From positions 157,001 to 221,000 of the forward strand of contig JABMCL010003092.1 in assembly GCA_018857735.1 (NCBI GenBank): a stretch of 64,000 nt of DNA, written 5' to 3'. A model generated the notes under the pieces. It made no database searches. It was not told the origin of the DNA and worked only from the letters and a program-made list of their open reading frames with translations. A program made the position numbers and the translations under genes. Shown here one piece after another: positions 35,901-46,987 of the stretch. Numbering within the stretch: position 1 is the first letter of the stretch; every line of letters starts with the position of its first letter. This DNA comes from Alviniconcha marisindica. Taxonomy: Eukaryota > Mollusca > Gastropoda > Provannidae.

Positions 35901-37542
35901 TGCTGTGACCATGCAGCAGACTGCAACCTGCAACAATAAACCCAACCATACCAGCCAGCTCCACTTACAGAGTCACTCCTGATGACCACACATCCACCTT
36001 GAATCCTGGGAAGGTATCAAGGCCATTGGCAATCTCTGGCGGCTGGAACGCTGGTGATCCTTGGCTGGTGCGACAAGAGTCATTCACAGCAAATGTGTCC
36101 AGGGCCTGATGAAAACATCAGAACATGTGAAGTTATTACTGTATCACAGTACAAGAAATTCAGGACCTGATGAAAACATCAGAACAAGTGAAGTTATTAC
36201 TGTATCACAGTACAAGAAATTCAGGGCCTGATGAAAAAATCAAAACATGTGAAGTTATTACTATATATATCACAGTACAACAAGAAATTATATTTGTATA
36301 ATGAAAAACAACACTCAATCATTGTTACATAAAGTAGACTGGGACTCCTACATATTTCCTGAACACTGCTACTTTGTTTGAACTGAAATGTAAATGATGA
36401 CTAATGACTAATGAACTCTAGATGGACAACCACATTCATTTCGATCCAAACAAAAATTAATCAACAGTATCACCGAGTGCAACTTTGAGCTATTGGATTT
36501 TCATCAGAACCATTAAAACAAACTGCGCCATATTTCTGTGGAGGTCTATGGAAGATGGAATGTCACAAGTTGAGAATGAGTGATCTGTGGCTTTATGCTG
36601 CTCTAGACATGGTAGGGTGGGGGGGGGGGGGGGGGGGGGGGCACACCATGCTGCTGTGGCTGCTTGATGCTAGGAGAGAAGGGAGAAAAGAAGAAAACAA
36701 AGAAAGATGTCAATCAGCACCAACAACCAAAGCTTTATGAAACCAAACACATCTTCAGTTCTTTTTTCTCCCTCCTTTAATCTTTTTTTCTCAGAGGAAG
36801 TGGCAGAGAAAACAAAAATGAGTAATGTTTATATTTCTCATTCAGGTTTACCTCAGCAACCCCCAGATCAGTGATTTTGAGAACCTCATCCTGCGTGATA
36901 AGTAGGTTGCCTGGTTTGATGTCTTTATGCACAATGCCCTTGCTGTGCAGGTACTCCAGTCCTTCTATAAGTTGGCAGAAATACCTAAAAATCATAAACA
37001 ATACCTTGATAACATTTCCATCACTCAATCAGGTGTATAATTCAACGGATGAACAGACATTGCAGCTCAAACATTTTGGCCTGAAACTTTTCCATGGTAA
37101 GACATTCAGCAAATACTTTCTGAGATGAATACATTTTATATAAATTTACACATTTTCAAAATATAAACATGTCTCCATCACTTTATGTATTTAGATCACT
37201 TCTGCAGTGTTTGAAAAAATCTGTCATCTGCTGACCACTATTCTAAAGATGCACTACCCAGCTGACCAACCATCTGCAGTGTTCCAGCTGATTATTATTC
37301 ATGCATTGTTTTTGAAACTCAAGTGATATACTGATAAAAATACCAATCACCTGCCTGCTACTATACTAATTACTATAGTGTTAATTCCACAAGACATTTC
37401 CATACCACCTGAACAAGGTAAGATTCATGAATCATTGCTTGTCATTTTATTGGACACATGTTATGTACAGTTTTAATGCTTTTCCATCTCTGCTGGATGG
37501 GTATGTCATACAAGTATAATATATATATATATATATATATAT

Positions 37543-37587
<45 letters not shown>

Positions 37588-40500
37588 GTGTGTGTGTATG
37601 TGTTAATAATATCACTAATAAATAATAACAATAATATCATATCAATAATAATATTGTTATTACTATTATCAGAATGCACTGTTATAAACAAAATGTAGAT
37701 ATCTATTAATGTTGAAGACACAGAGCTCTGACTGAATAAAGATACTTTGGACTGAAAATGGGGGTGGGGGGTCATACTTTAAAAAAAGAAGACATAGATG
37801 TCATGCTTTATAAGAAAAGAAAAAAGACAGATATATATATCTATTTCAGGCCAACAGGCCATTTTGCTGCAGATTACAGGCATGGTGGTGCTGGGTAGTG
37901 TTTTTTTTTTTTTTTTAACAAAGTGCAGATCAGCTGCAAATTATCCCCCCTAGGCTATGCTGGCAAGGTGGCAGAGCACAGTTTGCACACTGCATTGACC
38001 ACATATGCTCAAACCAGACATGCTCAAACCACATGGTCCCAAACCAGATGTGCTCAATGCACTGTGCAAGCTAGCAAAATTGCCCACGATCTAGTATGTG
38101 ACACGTTACCAGTTAAGTGTTATGGCATACTCAAATCATCATCGTCATATTCATATTTCATAATAGTAATAATAATCAATATTGAAATCTTGTTAATCAC
38201 AGTTTACATATATATAATATATATCCAGTTATAAACTGCCCTAAGCTTTAATATATTTCAACAACAACAAAATCATTTAATGTTTATAATGAAAACATAC
38301 AGTCAGTCAACATTTAAAATTCACATTCAATTCCTCTAAATTTTGAACTGTAGTATACTGCTCACTAGTGGCCACACCATCACAGCATCAGTCATATAGG
38401 CAATTGATGACAATAACACAGAATGAAAATTAATTACATGGTTACTAAAGTCGCATCTAGCCTCTAAAACACAAAATCATTAAGCAATGATGTAGCCATA
38501 TTAGCAATCCAAGAATAATAATAAAGGCCACAATACTTATTAGACTGCTGCTTAAAGTTAAAGTTAAAGCACAATATTTGCTTACCCATGAGCTTGCCAA
38601 ACAGGAAATCTTTTCTCAGGAACACTCTCCAACATCTCTTGCAACTCACTCACACAATACTCCATAATCATGTACCTGTGGGCATGAAACAAACAAATCA
38701 AATGAATGAGGATCAAAAAGCATGCCCTTTATTAGCTTGTAAGAAAGTTATATTATTGTATCAATGATACTGATAGAGAAATACTACAAGTACAATGACT
38801 ACTATTGTACTAATGGTCAATTGTTCTGATGTCTCATCACTGTATTAACTATTAATATTATATTAATTATTATTGCAACAGTATATGCTGTAACTAATTT
38901 TACAAGTCCTTCTTCAAATAAATTGTATACACAAAGGAAAAAAACATAAAACCAACCAACAACACAAACAACAACCTTTAAACACCCACTATTCTCAGAC
39001 AAAAGACCATCTGTTTTGATCAGTCCAACCCAACCTCCCAAAGACCAACTAACACTGAAACAGTGCTGCTGGTGCCACTGTTCTGGTATGAGTATGGCTA
39101 ACCTGTATAGTATTAATTAGTGATCACAGTATCATGCCTATCATCCCACTGTATGTCACATGTGCAAAAGCTGCGGTTCACCTTGGGTATTTGCAGAACT
39201 TTGCATAATTCACAGTCATATTATGACCACATTCTACCAACTGTAATGACTGATAACTATTAATAATCTTCTAGCTTGTTTATAAAATTAATGCACAGAA
39301 TTGCTGGGTTTAAAAAGTAAAAAGCAACTTGTATGCCTTTCTGCTGACAGCTAAAAAGTAATTGACAACATGAATCTGCCCAAGGTTTTCACATCAAACT
39401 GGCTTCCTAATCCAAGCTGTGAACTTCGGAGTTCATTCAACAGTTTTGGGGTGGACAGTTTTCTGTTTGATTTCATAATCATTATCATACTTCCACATTG
39501 ATAATTACAACATTAAAATCAAAACTTTACAATATATTTTAATGTCTTCCTACAGATTTTAAGTATAAAATATAAAAATATCATTAAAAATATATCTAAA
39601 TGATCCAAGCTCAAAACCAGTTTGTTCCAAACAGTAAACTGTGAAAGTACTCTGCTGCAGAAACACCAACAGCATAGCTCTAGAAACATGATCTTTACAT
39701 AATACAATATTACAACTTATTACTAGTTTAAAAGAACAAAAAGAATTTGTGTGACGTTAACAACTAACAAAAGTAACATAAAACAAGAACAAACTTGTAT
39801 TGTCTTAATCAACACACTCATGAAAACAACAATTTCCGGATTTTGTTTTGAAACTTACAAGTTTACATGTTACTTCTTCTAAATTCAAGTGCTCTGTGCC
39901 CTGAAACGTTTTACTGGTCCTGCAGACCTCCAGTGAATCACAAACTTAACTGGTCCCACATGACTTTCTCTGGTCCCCCCAAAACGACTTATAAAACTTT
40001 TTAAAAGACAGAGCTAGACAAGAGAGAATATGACTGACTGCCCTTTGGCTTTGACCTTCGTACAAAGTCGGTCTGATAAGTTTTTGAAACTCAAGTGATA
40101 AATGGTGAGTTTCATTGCCAGCACTGATATGATAGCCTGATGGAGACTTATATTGTTATAAGTTACACACATTTGTGTTATTTTATTAAAAAAGAAGGAA
40201 AAAAGCAAGAAGAAAAAAAGCACATGTATACACACACAAAACTTTGTTGTTGTGTGATGTTATGGCTTCATTCTGTCACATTTCTCTTTAGACTGTCATT
40301 GCCCTTCACTTGCAAATTTATATACTTGGGGTATGGGCTAAGAAATGGCTTGACATTTCTCATAAAAACATTATTGGTCATGGACAACTGGACCAGTGGT
40401 AATTTTAAGCCCTGTGGCCTGTGTTTCTTTTTTCTTTTTTTTACTAAAACTCTTTTGTTCAATTAAGGAAAATAATTCTGATGCTAATTGCTATGGGACT

Positions 40501-43500
40501 TTGAACTTGGTCTAAACAATCACCATGACTGAGCAAAACTAAACAAGCATATCATTTATATTCTATTCAAAATACAGGTTATCAATATCATGATATTTTT
40601 TAAATACACAGGTAACAGTAGGAATACTGATAATTTAATGCATTCTCATTTTGGATGCAGCCAAGAAAAATGGTAAAACTTGCATTTTTTGCTTCTCCTC
40701 ATTGTAGAGGACATCAATCAGCTGGATGATGTTCTTGTGATGCAGTCGTTTGAGAAGTTTTATCTCCCTGCAAAACAAGTAACAGAAAAAAGGGGGTCAA
40801 GGTTTGACCTCAACATGAACAAAAACAGCAATCTGAAAATGCATTATGCGTTCCACAATTATACACACACACTTTTTCACAATCACAAGATTTGCACAGA
40901 CTTAAACTTTTAAGTGACAAAATCTCTTTATACTTTTTGCGATCAGGAGCCGGTTTAAATAATAAATGTGCAGTTATAAACTATGCTGGTGGAAAGCCAT
41001 CTAACCCACTGTGTGGTCATATTTAATATTTATAAATACTAATATATATAAGTTGAGACCAGGATTCAAAGTTATGCCAAATTGCCAGCCCTGAGACCTG
41101 CCAAATCATGGCTGTCACACATACAATGCTGTCAGTTACAACTGTGATAGAGTACGAGCAGCTATATTATTATTATTATTATTATAAGCATATATTTAAG
41201 TGTGACTGGAAAACCTGCAGGACTTTCCTTTACATCTGGTACAAACTGACACCCAAACTCTCCAATCACAAGATCAAAACTAGTGGCTGCATAAAACCAC
41301 AAAACGATAATAATATACATGTATGGATAATATCAATTATAATATATTAATAATGTAATGATAATGACATAATTTTTAAACAATCAGAATTTTCCCCAGT
41401 AAAAAAATGGGCTGAAACAGTCAAAGCGCTTTACAATTTCCATATCAGTACACTATCAAATTAAAAAGTTATTAAACAGCATTTACATTAATACCTGGGG
41501 TTGCAAAGATGCACAAAACCCATGTTTCTTACACAAAATAAACTCTTGTCATGTAAGTGCTCAAAGCTAAACCCCATGCATTTACTACATCATGCAAAAC
41601 AGCCCAGATCTGTATGACAGAATGTGTTTTAATTCAAGGCTTTGTTTAACTTTAAGCACTATCTCTCTCACTCAGTCTCTGTCTCTCTGATGTTGGGGCA
41701 TGAAGTCGGTTGTTAGGACATATCAGCTTTGACTGTCAGACCAGGATGGGAGAAACTGAACCAGGTCAGTGGTATTGGTACAGTGGTCCTGGTAGCTAGT
41801 TCACTGCACAGTACTACTACTAGTATCCCACCATTTATTTGCATGCAGGACCAACCACATTTCATAGCTCACAATATTAATGACACCACCAGCAAAGGCA
41901 AAGACAATGCATAAAACTCTGACTATTTTTAGTTGTGATAATAGTTCTACTTCTAAACCAGTTCTGAACTGGTTGACAAGAGGCCGCCTACTCAAGAAGG
42001 TAAACAAACCAGACAGGAGTCTGTCAGTACTAGTGAATGCCTGAACTCTAACCAGGCACACTGATTGCCATGGAGGGTCCCAAACAGGCAAACTTGAGGC
42101 TATGGACAGTATCCATCAGTCTTGCACAGAATCCTGCAGTAGGCAGGAGACACAGAATTTCCACTAGATAAATGCAGGGTTGTTCTTAAAAAAAATTGCT
42201 ATCACTGTATCAGTGTGCTTTGCATTACATTTGGTTGTATGCATTTTTTCAAGACACTGGATCAACTATGTTAGTATTAACTATTAATATTATACATTTA
42301 TAAACTATATAAATTATAATACACAGGTGCTAAAAAATGTTTGTGACCCCTGCAAAACATGGTATTATGCACATCTACTTCATTCGCAAATCCATGTGCT
42401 GATAGTGATACAGAGCTCCACAGTAGCTGCAGAGAGCATGCTGCAAGCAAGCAGTGATCTATTGGCCATTTATTCATCTTTTTTACAGTTATTTTTTAAT
42501 TCCAGAATTTCCACCCAGTTAGAGTCAAAAACAGTTCTGCAGACATATGAATACAAACACTGCAATTAATACTGCCAAATGTCATCTAATTTATTCAGTC
42601 TGGCACGCGCATACTTTAATTACTTTGTAATGTTAACACAGCAGTGTTCCTGATATTGATATAATCACAACGCACAACAGGTCTGTGGTAATGGTAATAC
42701 CATTTTTTATGGTAAGTTTTCAATTCTGATACACAGATGTGAGGCCCTCATATTTTTAAGTGATTGAGATGCAGCACCCCCCCCCCCCTGTCATGCTAAT
42801 TATCACAATATCACTTTTATCAGTGTAATGGAGTGGAGTGGTAGAAGGACAGGACACAGGCAGCGGAGTCAGTCAAAATGGAGACCACAGCAGGCGGCGA
42901 TGGCAAACAGGCTTTATTCTACAGCAGCAGACAACTTTCTCAGCACACCCAAAATCCTCACGCGCACGCATAGATAAGAGAACTGCGCGGGCCGCAAAGA
43001 ACACACGCTATCGCTACAATGAAATCAGCCCTCTGGACCACAAAATGGCTGACAATTGTGTTTCCTCAACAATAACTAAACTAATTAAAACATGAAATAC
43101 ATCAAATAAAAGCTACAGTTACAACCTTTTAAACCGTATAAACAAAATGTACACACATGACTTATTTAATTTACAACAAGAGTGGGAAGCGTGGCTTGCA
43201 CCTATCTATAAGCAGATTCGTACAACTAAATCACAACTAACACAATGTACAAAATATAACTGTCAATAAAACTTACATCAGAATAAAGAACACGCTCCCA
43301 CGGTTAAAATGGTACATAACAATTACAATACAACGCTCTATAAGAGAAGCAAGACACACTCAAAGACTAGTACTAAAACAATCGGTGCGAACTTTCGCCT
43401 GGGGCACGTTATTTTAGTCGCAGCAGCGCTGATAGTGATACCAAGTAGTCTATGAATATAACTTAGCTTCTACAGTACACAATACTCAATAAGTTAATTT

Positions 43501-45484
43501 CAACCCAAAATAAACACTAAACATGAAGTCAGCTAAGCAAAATACTATACGACAAAGCACTGATCGACACAGAATTACTTTCATCGAGTCAAAACAACGA
43601 TTCACTACTATTCACTAGTACTACACAGAAAATGCGCCATGGAGACGACGGCTATAAAAAGAATGGACCTAGAGAGGCATCGGCTACTGATTAAGCTCGA
43701 CCCTGCGTCTAAATAAGATCTAAATAAACATTCTAAGATGACAAATTACATTACACATGGCTTGCTGCATAAAAAGGACTAGGTGAACAAGGAGTAGGTA
43801 AACAAACAAGCGGTCAAAATATTAAGGGAGTAAACAGATTTGAAAATGGCGCGCACCAGCGGCTATCGCCGGTCGGCTGTGTGAAGGCCATGTGGCGTTA
43901 CGCAACACGCAGTGCTTCAAAACAAAAGCGTCGTCTGCTCCGATTCCCGGGTTACTAACAGTACAGTAATGAAATTGCATGGATCTGATAACCGGGGCGG
44001 GATTATTGTAAAAACGTACAAAGAGCACTTGTTCACATCAGTATTAAAACTATTATGTCCACCTTTTCACAAATAAGACTAAAGCCCGTTCTTAACTGGG
44101 CGAATGTTTGTTCGTGAACCTAGTTGGAAGTAATCGGCGAACCTAGTTGGTTCTTAATTGGGCAAACTTTTCTTTGCAAACCTAGTTGGAAGTATTTGTC
44201 GAAGCTATATTCAGGGTCCAAAGAGCTTCGCTCAGCATGTTCTGGGAATATTCGCCCTATTCGACAAACACTGCCTCTGATTGGCTGAAGAAAAAATAAA
44301 AATAAAAATGCATGATGGTGTCGCTAGGTTCTTCACTCGCTTCGGAGGGAATTTGTTTATTTGTTTATTAAATGAGGTACATATCTACCAATTACAGCCG
44401 AAATCCACAACAATAGGTGATTTTTTTCATATATTTTTGTCTTTGATTGTTTCGAGTTGGTGTCACGGATTTCAAATGGCGAATGAAGCCGACGAAGTGC
44501 TGCCAGGTAAGCGGCCTCGTTAAACAAGCTGTGGCAATTAAAAACCACACAAAAAAGTACGAAAAAATTTGCAATCTGAGAACGTTGAGTCATGAGTACG
44601 GTTGTCTTGCCAAAATCGGCACTACTGAAGCATTCATGTTGTTACTGGAAAACTAGGTCAAATGTCAAAGGGCAACATGCGCCGACTCAAACTGACAATC
44701 AAAGACAAAAATATATGAAAAAAATCATCTTTTGTTGCAGATTTTGGCTGTAATCGGTAGATATGGATCTCATTTAATGACTGTGGCGATGTTTGTGACC
44801 CAAAATAACTTAAAATGGTCCAGGAATTTCCAACCGTCTCCTTGGATTTTACCCTAAAAGTTCAATTAAGAAACGACTCATAGTTCGTCGAACTGTCCGA
44901 AGTATTTTCGGCAAACAAACAATAGCCCAGTTAAGAACGGACTTTAGACTGAGTAAGAGAAAACCTTGTGGCCAATGACATGTCACATGGAAACACACAA
45001 TAGTTGAAGAAGAAACACAATTATGATCTAGCTAGGGCAATGGAAGTAGAAGGCATCGAAAGAATCATGGAATATTATATAGTGAAAACATAATTACCAT
45101 CTAGCTAGGGCAATGGAAACTGGAACTTAGTCATTTACTATTTAGTCATTAGTGCAAGTACCTTTGAACATTTTGTTCGCCATTTGGAATTTTTCTCAAT
45201 TTCTTTCGCTTCAAAATCTTTACTGCACGACGACACAACGATTCAGTGTCCAGCATTTCTTTGACTTTCCCATATGACCCCTCGCCAAGCATATCGCCCA
45301 TCAAATATTTTCCAATCAACTTTGCTCGTCTCCGCCGTGGCTGGTACACGATATCGTTCGAGTCCACCCGGTGAATGAATAAAGCCGAGTCCAGAACATC
45401 GTCGTCGTGCATAAAGTCAAAGTGATCAATGTGACCAAGGATGTTCACCCGGAAATCTTCACCAGGAGGTGCCATATCATCCAT
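29740..45484 (-). CDS. STK11: Serine/threonine kinase STK11/LKB1 (nine coding exons)
   Basis: Coding exons in transcript order: 45484-45162, 40767-40684, 38675-38586, 36984-36852, 36105-35969, 33586-33459, 32663-32606, 32200-32013, 29936-29740; 445 aa. Kinase features: glycine loop GEGSYG (67-72), K89 in [17 protein letters not shown] with catalytic D187, DLG (205-207) in place of DFG as in vertebrate LKB1, and PPE (232-234) in place of APE. LKB1 with STRAD and MO25 phosphorylates AMPK-family kinases and controls energy metabolism and polarity. RSMTVIPY matches the vertebrate autophosphorylation region. The C-terminus ends SCKQS, a CaaX-like prenylation signal comparable with the vertebrate CKQQ end. 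Exons 2-8 have the lengths I recall for human. Intron 2 has a GC donor; all others are GT-AG. The protein start has A at -3. Confidence 0.97.
29941..29978. repeat. (CA)n microsatellite serving as STK11 exon 9 acceptor tract
   Basis: On the minus strand this is an uninterrupted (TG)n run immediately before 'cag'. There is no separate pyrimidine tract between repeat and acceptor. Confidence 0.9.
30065..31115. repeat. 23-bp minisatellite in STK11 intron 8
   Basis: About 40 units of 'ccatacactgtcctaacact' plus 'ctg', with recurrent variants (aacaacc, aacaatc). Interrupted at about 30438-30530 by a SINE-like segment. Confidence 0.97.
30438..30525 (+). mobile_element. SINE-like fragment within the minisatellite
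   Basis: Contains 'gtggcacagcggttaagatc', resembling a Pol III box A, followed by 'aaaacacaaga'. A second copy is at 31125-31210, so the array is bracketed by copies of one element. Confidence 0.5.
31125..31210 (+). mobile_element. SINE-like fragment flanking the minisatellite
   Basis: Shares 'gtggcacagcggttaagatc' and the following roughly 60 bases (through 'cttttcagtgc') with 30438-30525. Only the 5' module is recognisable. Confidence 0.5.
31428..31835. repeat. ~63-70-bp tandem repeat in STK11 intron 8
   Basis: Six units containing 'ttgacttggttgtgcttact' and 'agaactgtgggtcatctttt'. Unit length alternates because 'ctga' steps are gained or lost. Near-identical copies imply recent expansion. 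Confidence 0.95.
32013..32200 (-). CDS. STK11: STK11 coding exon 8
   Basis: 188 bases, residues 319-380: WFKKKHP, then [14 protein letters not shown] and the acidic [14 protein letters not shown]. The first part ends the kinase fold; the second is the conserved C-terminal flank. Acceptor 'accctgccag', donor 'caag|gtaccc'. Confidence 0.96.
32606..32663 (-). CDS. STK11: STK11 coding exon 7
   Basis: 58 bases, residues 300-317: [18 protein letters not shown], the end of the kinase C-lobe. Acceptor 'atttctgcag', donor 'cga|gtaagt'. Confidence 0.96.
33147..33210 (+). mobile_element. Very short LINE 3' end with TTGA-type tail
   Basis: Contains 'atatcaccttgctatgaaca' then an AATAAA-rich stretch and TTGA repeats, the same order as the 3' end of the RNase H LINE at 63550-63607. 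An extreme 5' truncation in STK11 intron 6. Confidence 0.55.
33459..33586 (-). CDS. STK11: STK11 coding exon 6
   Basis: 128 bases, residues 257-298: [20 protein letters not shown] then [10 protein letters not shown]. Acceptor 'tgtttccag', donor 'atg|gtaatt'. Confidence 0.97.
35969..36105 (-). CDS. STK11: STK11 coding exon 5
   Basis: 137 bases, residues 211-255 and split L256: the activation segment [20 protein letters not shown] then [11 protein letters not shown]. The acceptor 'tttcatcag' lies inside a 61-bp tandem repeat. Donor 'ct|gtaagt'. Confidence 0.97.
36100..36293. repeat. 61-bp tandem repeat spanning the STK11 exon 5 acceptor
   Basis: Units start at 36100, 36161 and 36222 (each 'cagg[ga]cctgatgaaaa'). 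The first unit contains the authentic exon 5 acceptor and the first exon bases; the other two carry near-identical acceptors further upstream in intron 4. The third unit is degenerate with an AT insertion. Confidence 0.93.
36852..36984 (-). CDS. STK11: STK11 coding exon 4
   Basis: 133 bases, residues 167-210: [20 protein letters not shown] then IKPGNLLI and KITDLGVAE. It holds the catalytic loop (D187) and magnesium-binding DLG. Acceptor 'tgatttttag', donor 'gag|gtaaac'. Confidence 0.98.
37520..37584. repeat. (AT)n microsatellite in STK11 intron 3
   Basis: Nearly continuous AT/TA dinucleotides followed by GT repeats. Confidence 0.9.
38586..38675 (-). CDS. STK11: STK11 coding exon 3
   Basis: 90 bases: [20 protein letters not shown] then KRFPVWQAH, residues 137-165, and the split G166. 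This is the hinge region and following helix of the kinase. Acceptor 'tgcccacag', donor 'gg|gtaagc'. Confidence 0.97.
40684..40767 (-). CDS. STK11: STK11 coding exon 2
   Basis: 84 bases: [20 protein letters not shown] then YNEEKQK, ending with the AT of M136. Acceptor 'gttttgcag'. The donor is aaa-at|GCAAGT: only cutting before GC restores the Met codon with exon 3 (g-tac-atg). Using the GT four bases later shifts the frame and hits a stop. Confidence 0.95.
42824..44037 (+). mobile_element. Candidate solo LTR (~1.2 kb) in STK11 intron 1
   Basis: The segment starts TGTAATGGAG and ends CTTGTTCACA, i.e. TGT...ACA, and is flanked on both sides by TCAG (42820-42823 and 44038-44041), a 4-bp target duplication. 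Inside, a TATAAAAA box (43653-43660) is followed about 70 bases later by AATAAA (43723-43728), the expected U3-R order in plus orientation. It is richer in CpG than its flanks. No gag or pol is adjacent, so a solo LTR left by recombination is the best reading; the family is unknown. Confidence 0.6.
44082..44944. mobile_element. TA-flanked fold-back/MITE-like element in STK11 intron 1
   Basis: The left end 'aagcccgttcttaactgggc' and right end (reverse complement 'aagtccgttcttaactgggc') are terminal inverted repeats with one mismatch in 20. TA dinucleotides flank both ends (44080-44081, 44945-44946). Internally 44370-44455 and 44690-44778 form a second, long inverted repeat around 'catatatttttgtctttgat'. 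The roughly 230-base centre is unrelated single-copy sequence. No transposase frame is present, so it is non-autonomous; TA duplication suggests a Tc1/mariner-type or similar source. Confidence 0.8.
45162..45484 (-). CDS. STK11: STK11 coding exon 1
   Basis: Residues 1-107 plus two bases of R108. [20 protein letters not shown] then [20 protein letters not shown] are nearly identical to vertebrate LKB1, including the basic RRRRAK nuclear-localisation-type cluster. The first 35 residues are acidic and not conserved. Donor 'caaag|gtactt'. Confidence 0.97.
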
Positions 45485-45542
45485 TATGGCCCCCTCGTCG
45501 ATCGTTTGACAGAAACGCTTTTTTTCTTGTGAAAATCCTCAT
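45477..45542 (-). CDS. Upstream ORF overlapping the STK11 start codon
   Basis: A 21-codon frame starts at an ATG (G at -3) 58 bases upstream of the STK11 ATG and ends at a TGA just inside the STK11 coding sequence, in a different frame. If the transcript start is upstream, ribosomes using it could not easily reinitiate at the overlapped ATG. The peptide is basic and matches nothing I know. Confidence 0.4.
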   Translation of the reverse strand: MRIFTRKKAFLSNDRRGGHNG

Positions 45543-45544
45543 TA

Positions 45545-46165
45545 CGGGTGTGTTTTCCACGGAGGAAATGCCACCATCTTAGCTTCGTGTCAAACCGAGG
45601 CTGTTGCTTGCAGCACAAGAAGTGGAATGAAATTTCATTATCATTTTATGCATCCATTGAATTGGCTGGCCTAGTTAAGATTTTTTTTTTAAAGAACAAT
45701 AGTTATAAACTCTTTTTGTTTTTGATGTGGCATTTTTAGGTTTTGTTTTGATAAGGGCAGATCACTCTCATTTTCAATCGCCATTTTACGACTGTGTCAG
45801 TCTGTCTCAGCGTCTAGAACGTGAAACACGTGTTGACCAGTAGAACTTTGTGTTGTTCTCATGTCTTTTTCTTCAAATGGTATTTAACAGCTTTTGTCAG
45901 TCTTGAACTTTACGGTAACTGCCTTTTCCACTGTGAGATTTTGTGCTAAAATTAGTCAAATAATATGGTTTCGTGTAATTTGCATCAGTGGTGAAGTGTT
46001 GCTTAATGTCCTCAGATGTCAGATGACATATTAGGGACAAGTTGTGACCAATGCCGAAGCACGGTTCAATAATTCTTTACGTCCACAGAAACCAGGAGGC
46101 TCGTTAGGACGGACAGCTCAGGACGGCCACCTCGACTCTCACACAGCTCCTGAACTATGTAATTT
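45545..46165. promoter_or_regulatory. STK11/KRR1 divergent interval with dispersed repeat
   Basis: This interval starts the STK11/KRR1 head-to-head arrangement and probably contains the STK11 transcription start. Moderate CpG content extends from the STK11 first exon. Bases 46000-46160 belong to a dispersed repeat. No core promoter element is clear. Confidence 0.3.
46000..46160 (+). repeat. Dispersed ~160-bp repeat (copy 1)
   Basis: Contains 'aatgtcctcagatgtcagat', 'accaatgccgaagca', 'tttacgtccacagaaacca' and 'gctcaggacggccacctcga'. The reverse complement of the same order occurs at 61668-61835. Partial copies are at 6340-6440 and 53180-53230. Likely a SINE or other short interspersed element. 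Confidence 0.75.
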
Positions 46166-46439
46166 GCATCATTGCACTTTGCAGAACTTATAACTTTTCT
46201 TCTGTTAGCAATTTTATTCTTTCTTGGCTACACAGAAAATCTCTGTTTAGTTACCAACTTTCTCTTTTTGAAGTTGTGAGTGCGCACTTGTCTGCCTGTA
46301 CAAATTTACTTTTCAGAGATCTAAAAAATATTTAAAAAAATGTGAAGCTTGTTGGGGGGGGGGGTTATGACTAGTCTCGTAGTTGTACTAACTACTATCT
46401 AGACCTGCCCTTAGTAAAGGCTAAAGAAGCCAGTACTGA

Positions 46440-46559
46440 ATATCACCACTTAAGGGTCGACCAAACAGCAAAGACCCACAATCTTCTTCTTTTTAATTAT
46501 TAAAAAAATAATCTTTTTTGGTCTGGTTTGGGCCAGGCATGGGAATTGTCAAGCTTAAA

Positions 46560-46610
<51 letters not shown>

Positions 46611-46951
46611 TGAAATTCGTGAAAAGCATGCATCTGTAGGCCTTTGTTAGACTCCAGACTATTTTAATTTTTATATTTTTTTTAATAAAAATTAAAAATT
46701 AAAATATGGCAGGCTCACTGGTTTTTGAATTTGACATTGCAGTGCTAACACTAACAGTAACACCAGTGTAGATTACAGTTTACACATACTTGTGATTTTG
46801 TGACTTGTGTTTTGAACTGGTATAGAAGAAATTCAGTTGTGTGATTCAGCCTGAGCATCACCATTTAAGGGTCAAATAATTTGTTTTTAAATTTAAAAAA
46901 ATAATCTTTGTTGGTCTGATTTGGGCCAGGCATGGGAATTGGCATGCTTAA

Positions 46952-46987
<36 letters not shown>

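Noticed and set aside
40678..40683. GT donor four bases after the STK11 exon 2 end
   Set aside because: Using it adds four bases, shifts the frame and meets a stop early in exon 3; the GC donor fits the conserved protein exactly.
44281..44523. 80-aa frame inside the fold-back element
   Set aside because: It runs from the inverted arm into the centre without any conserved domain; likely chance.
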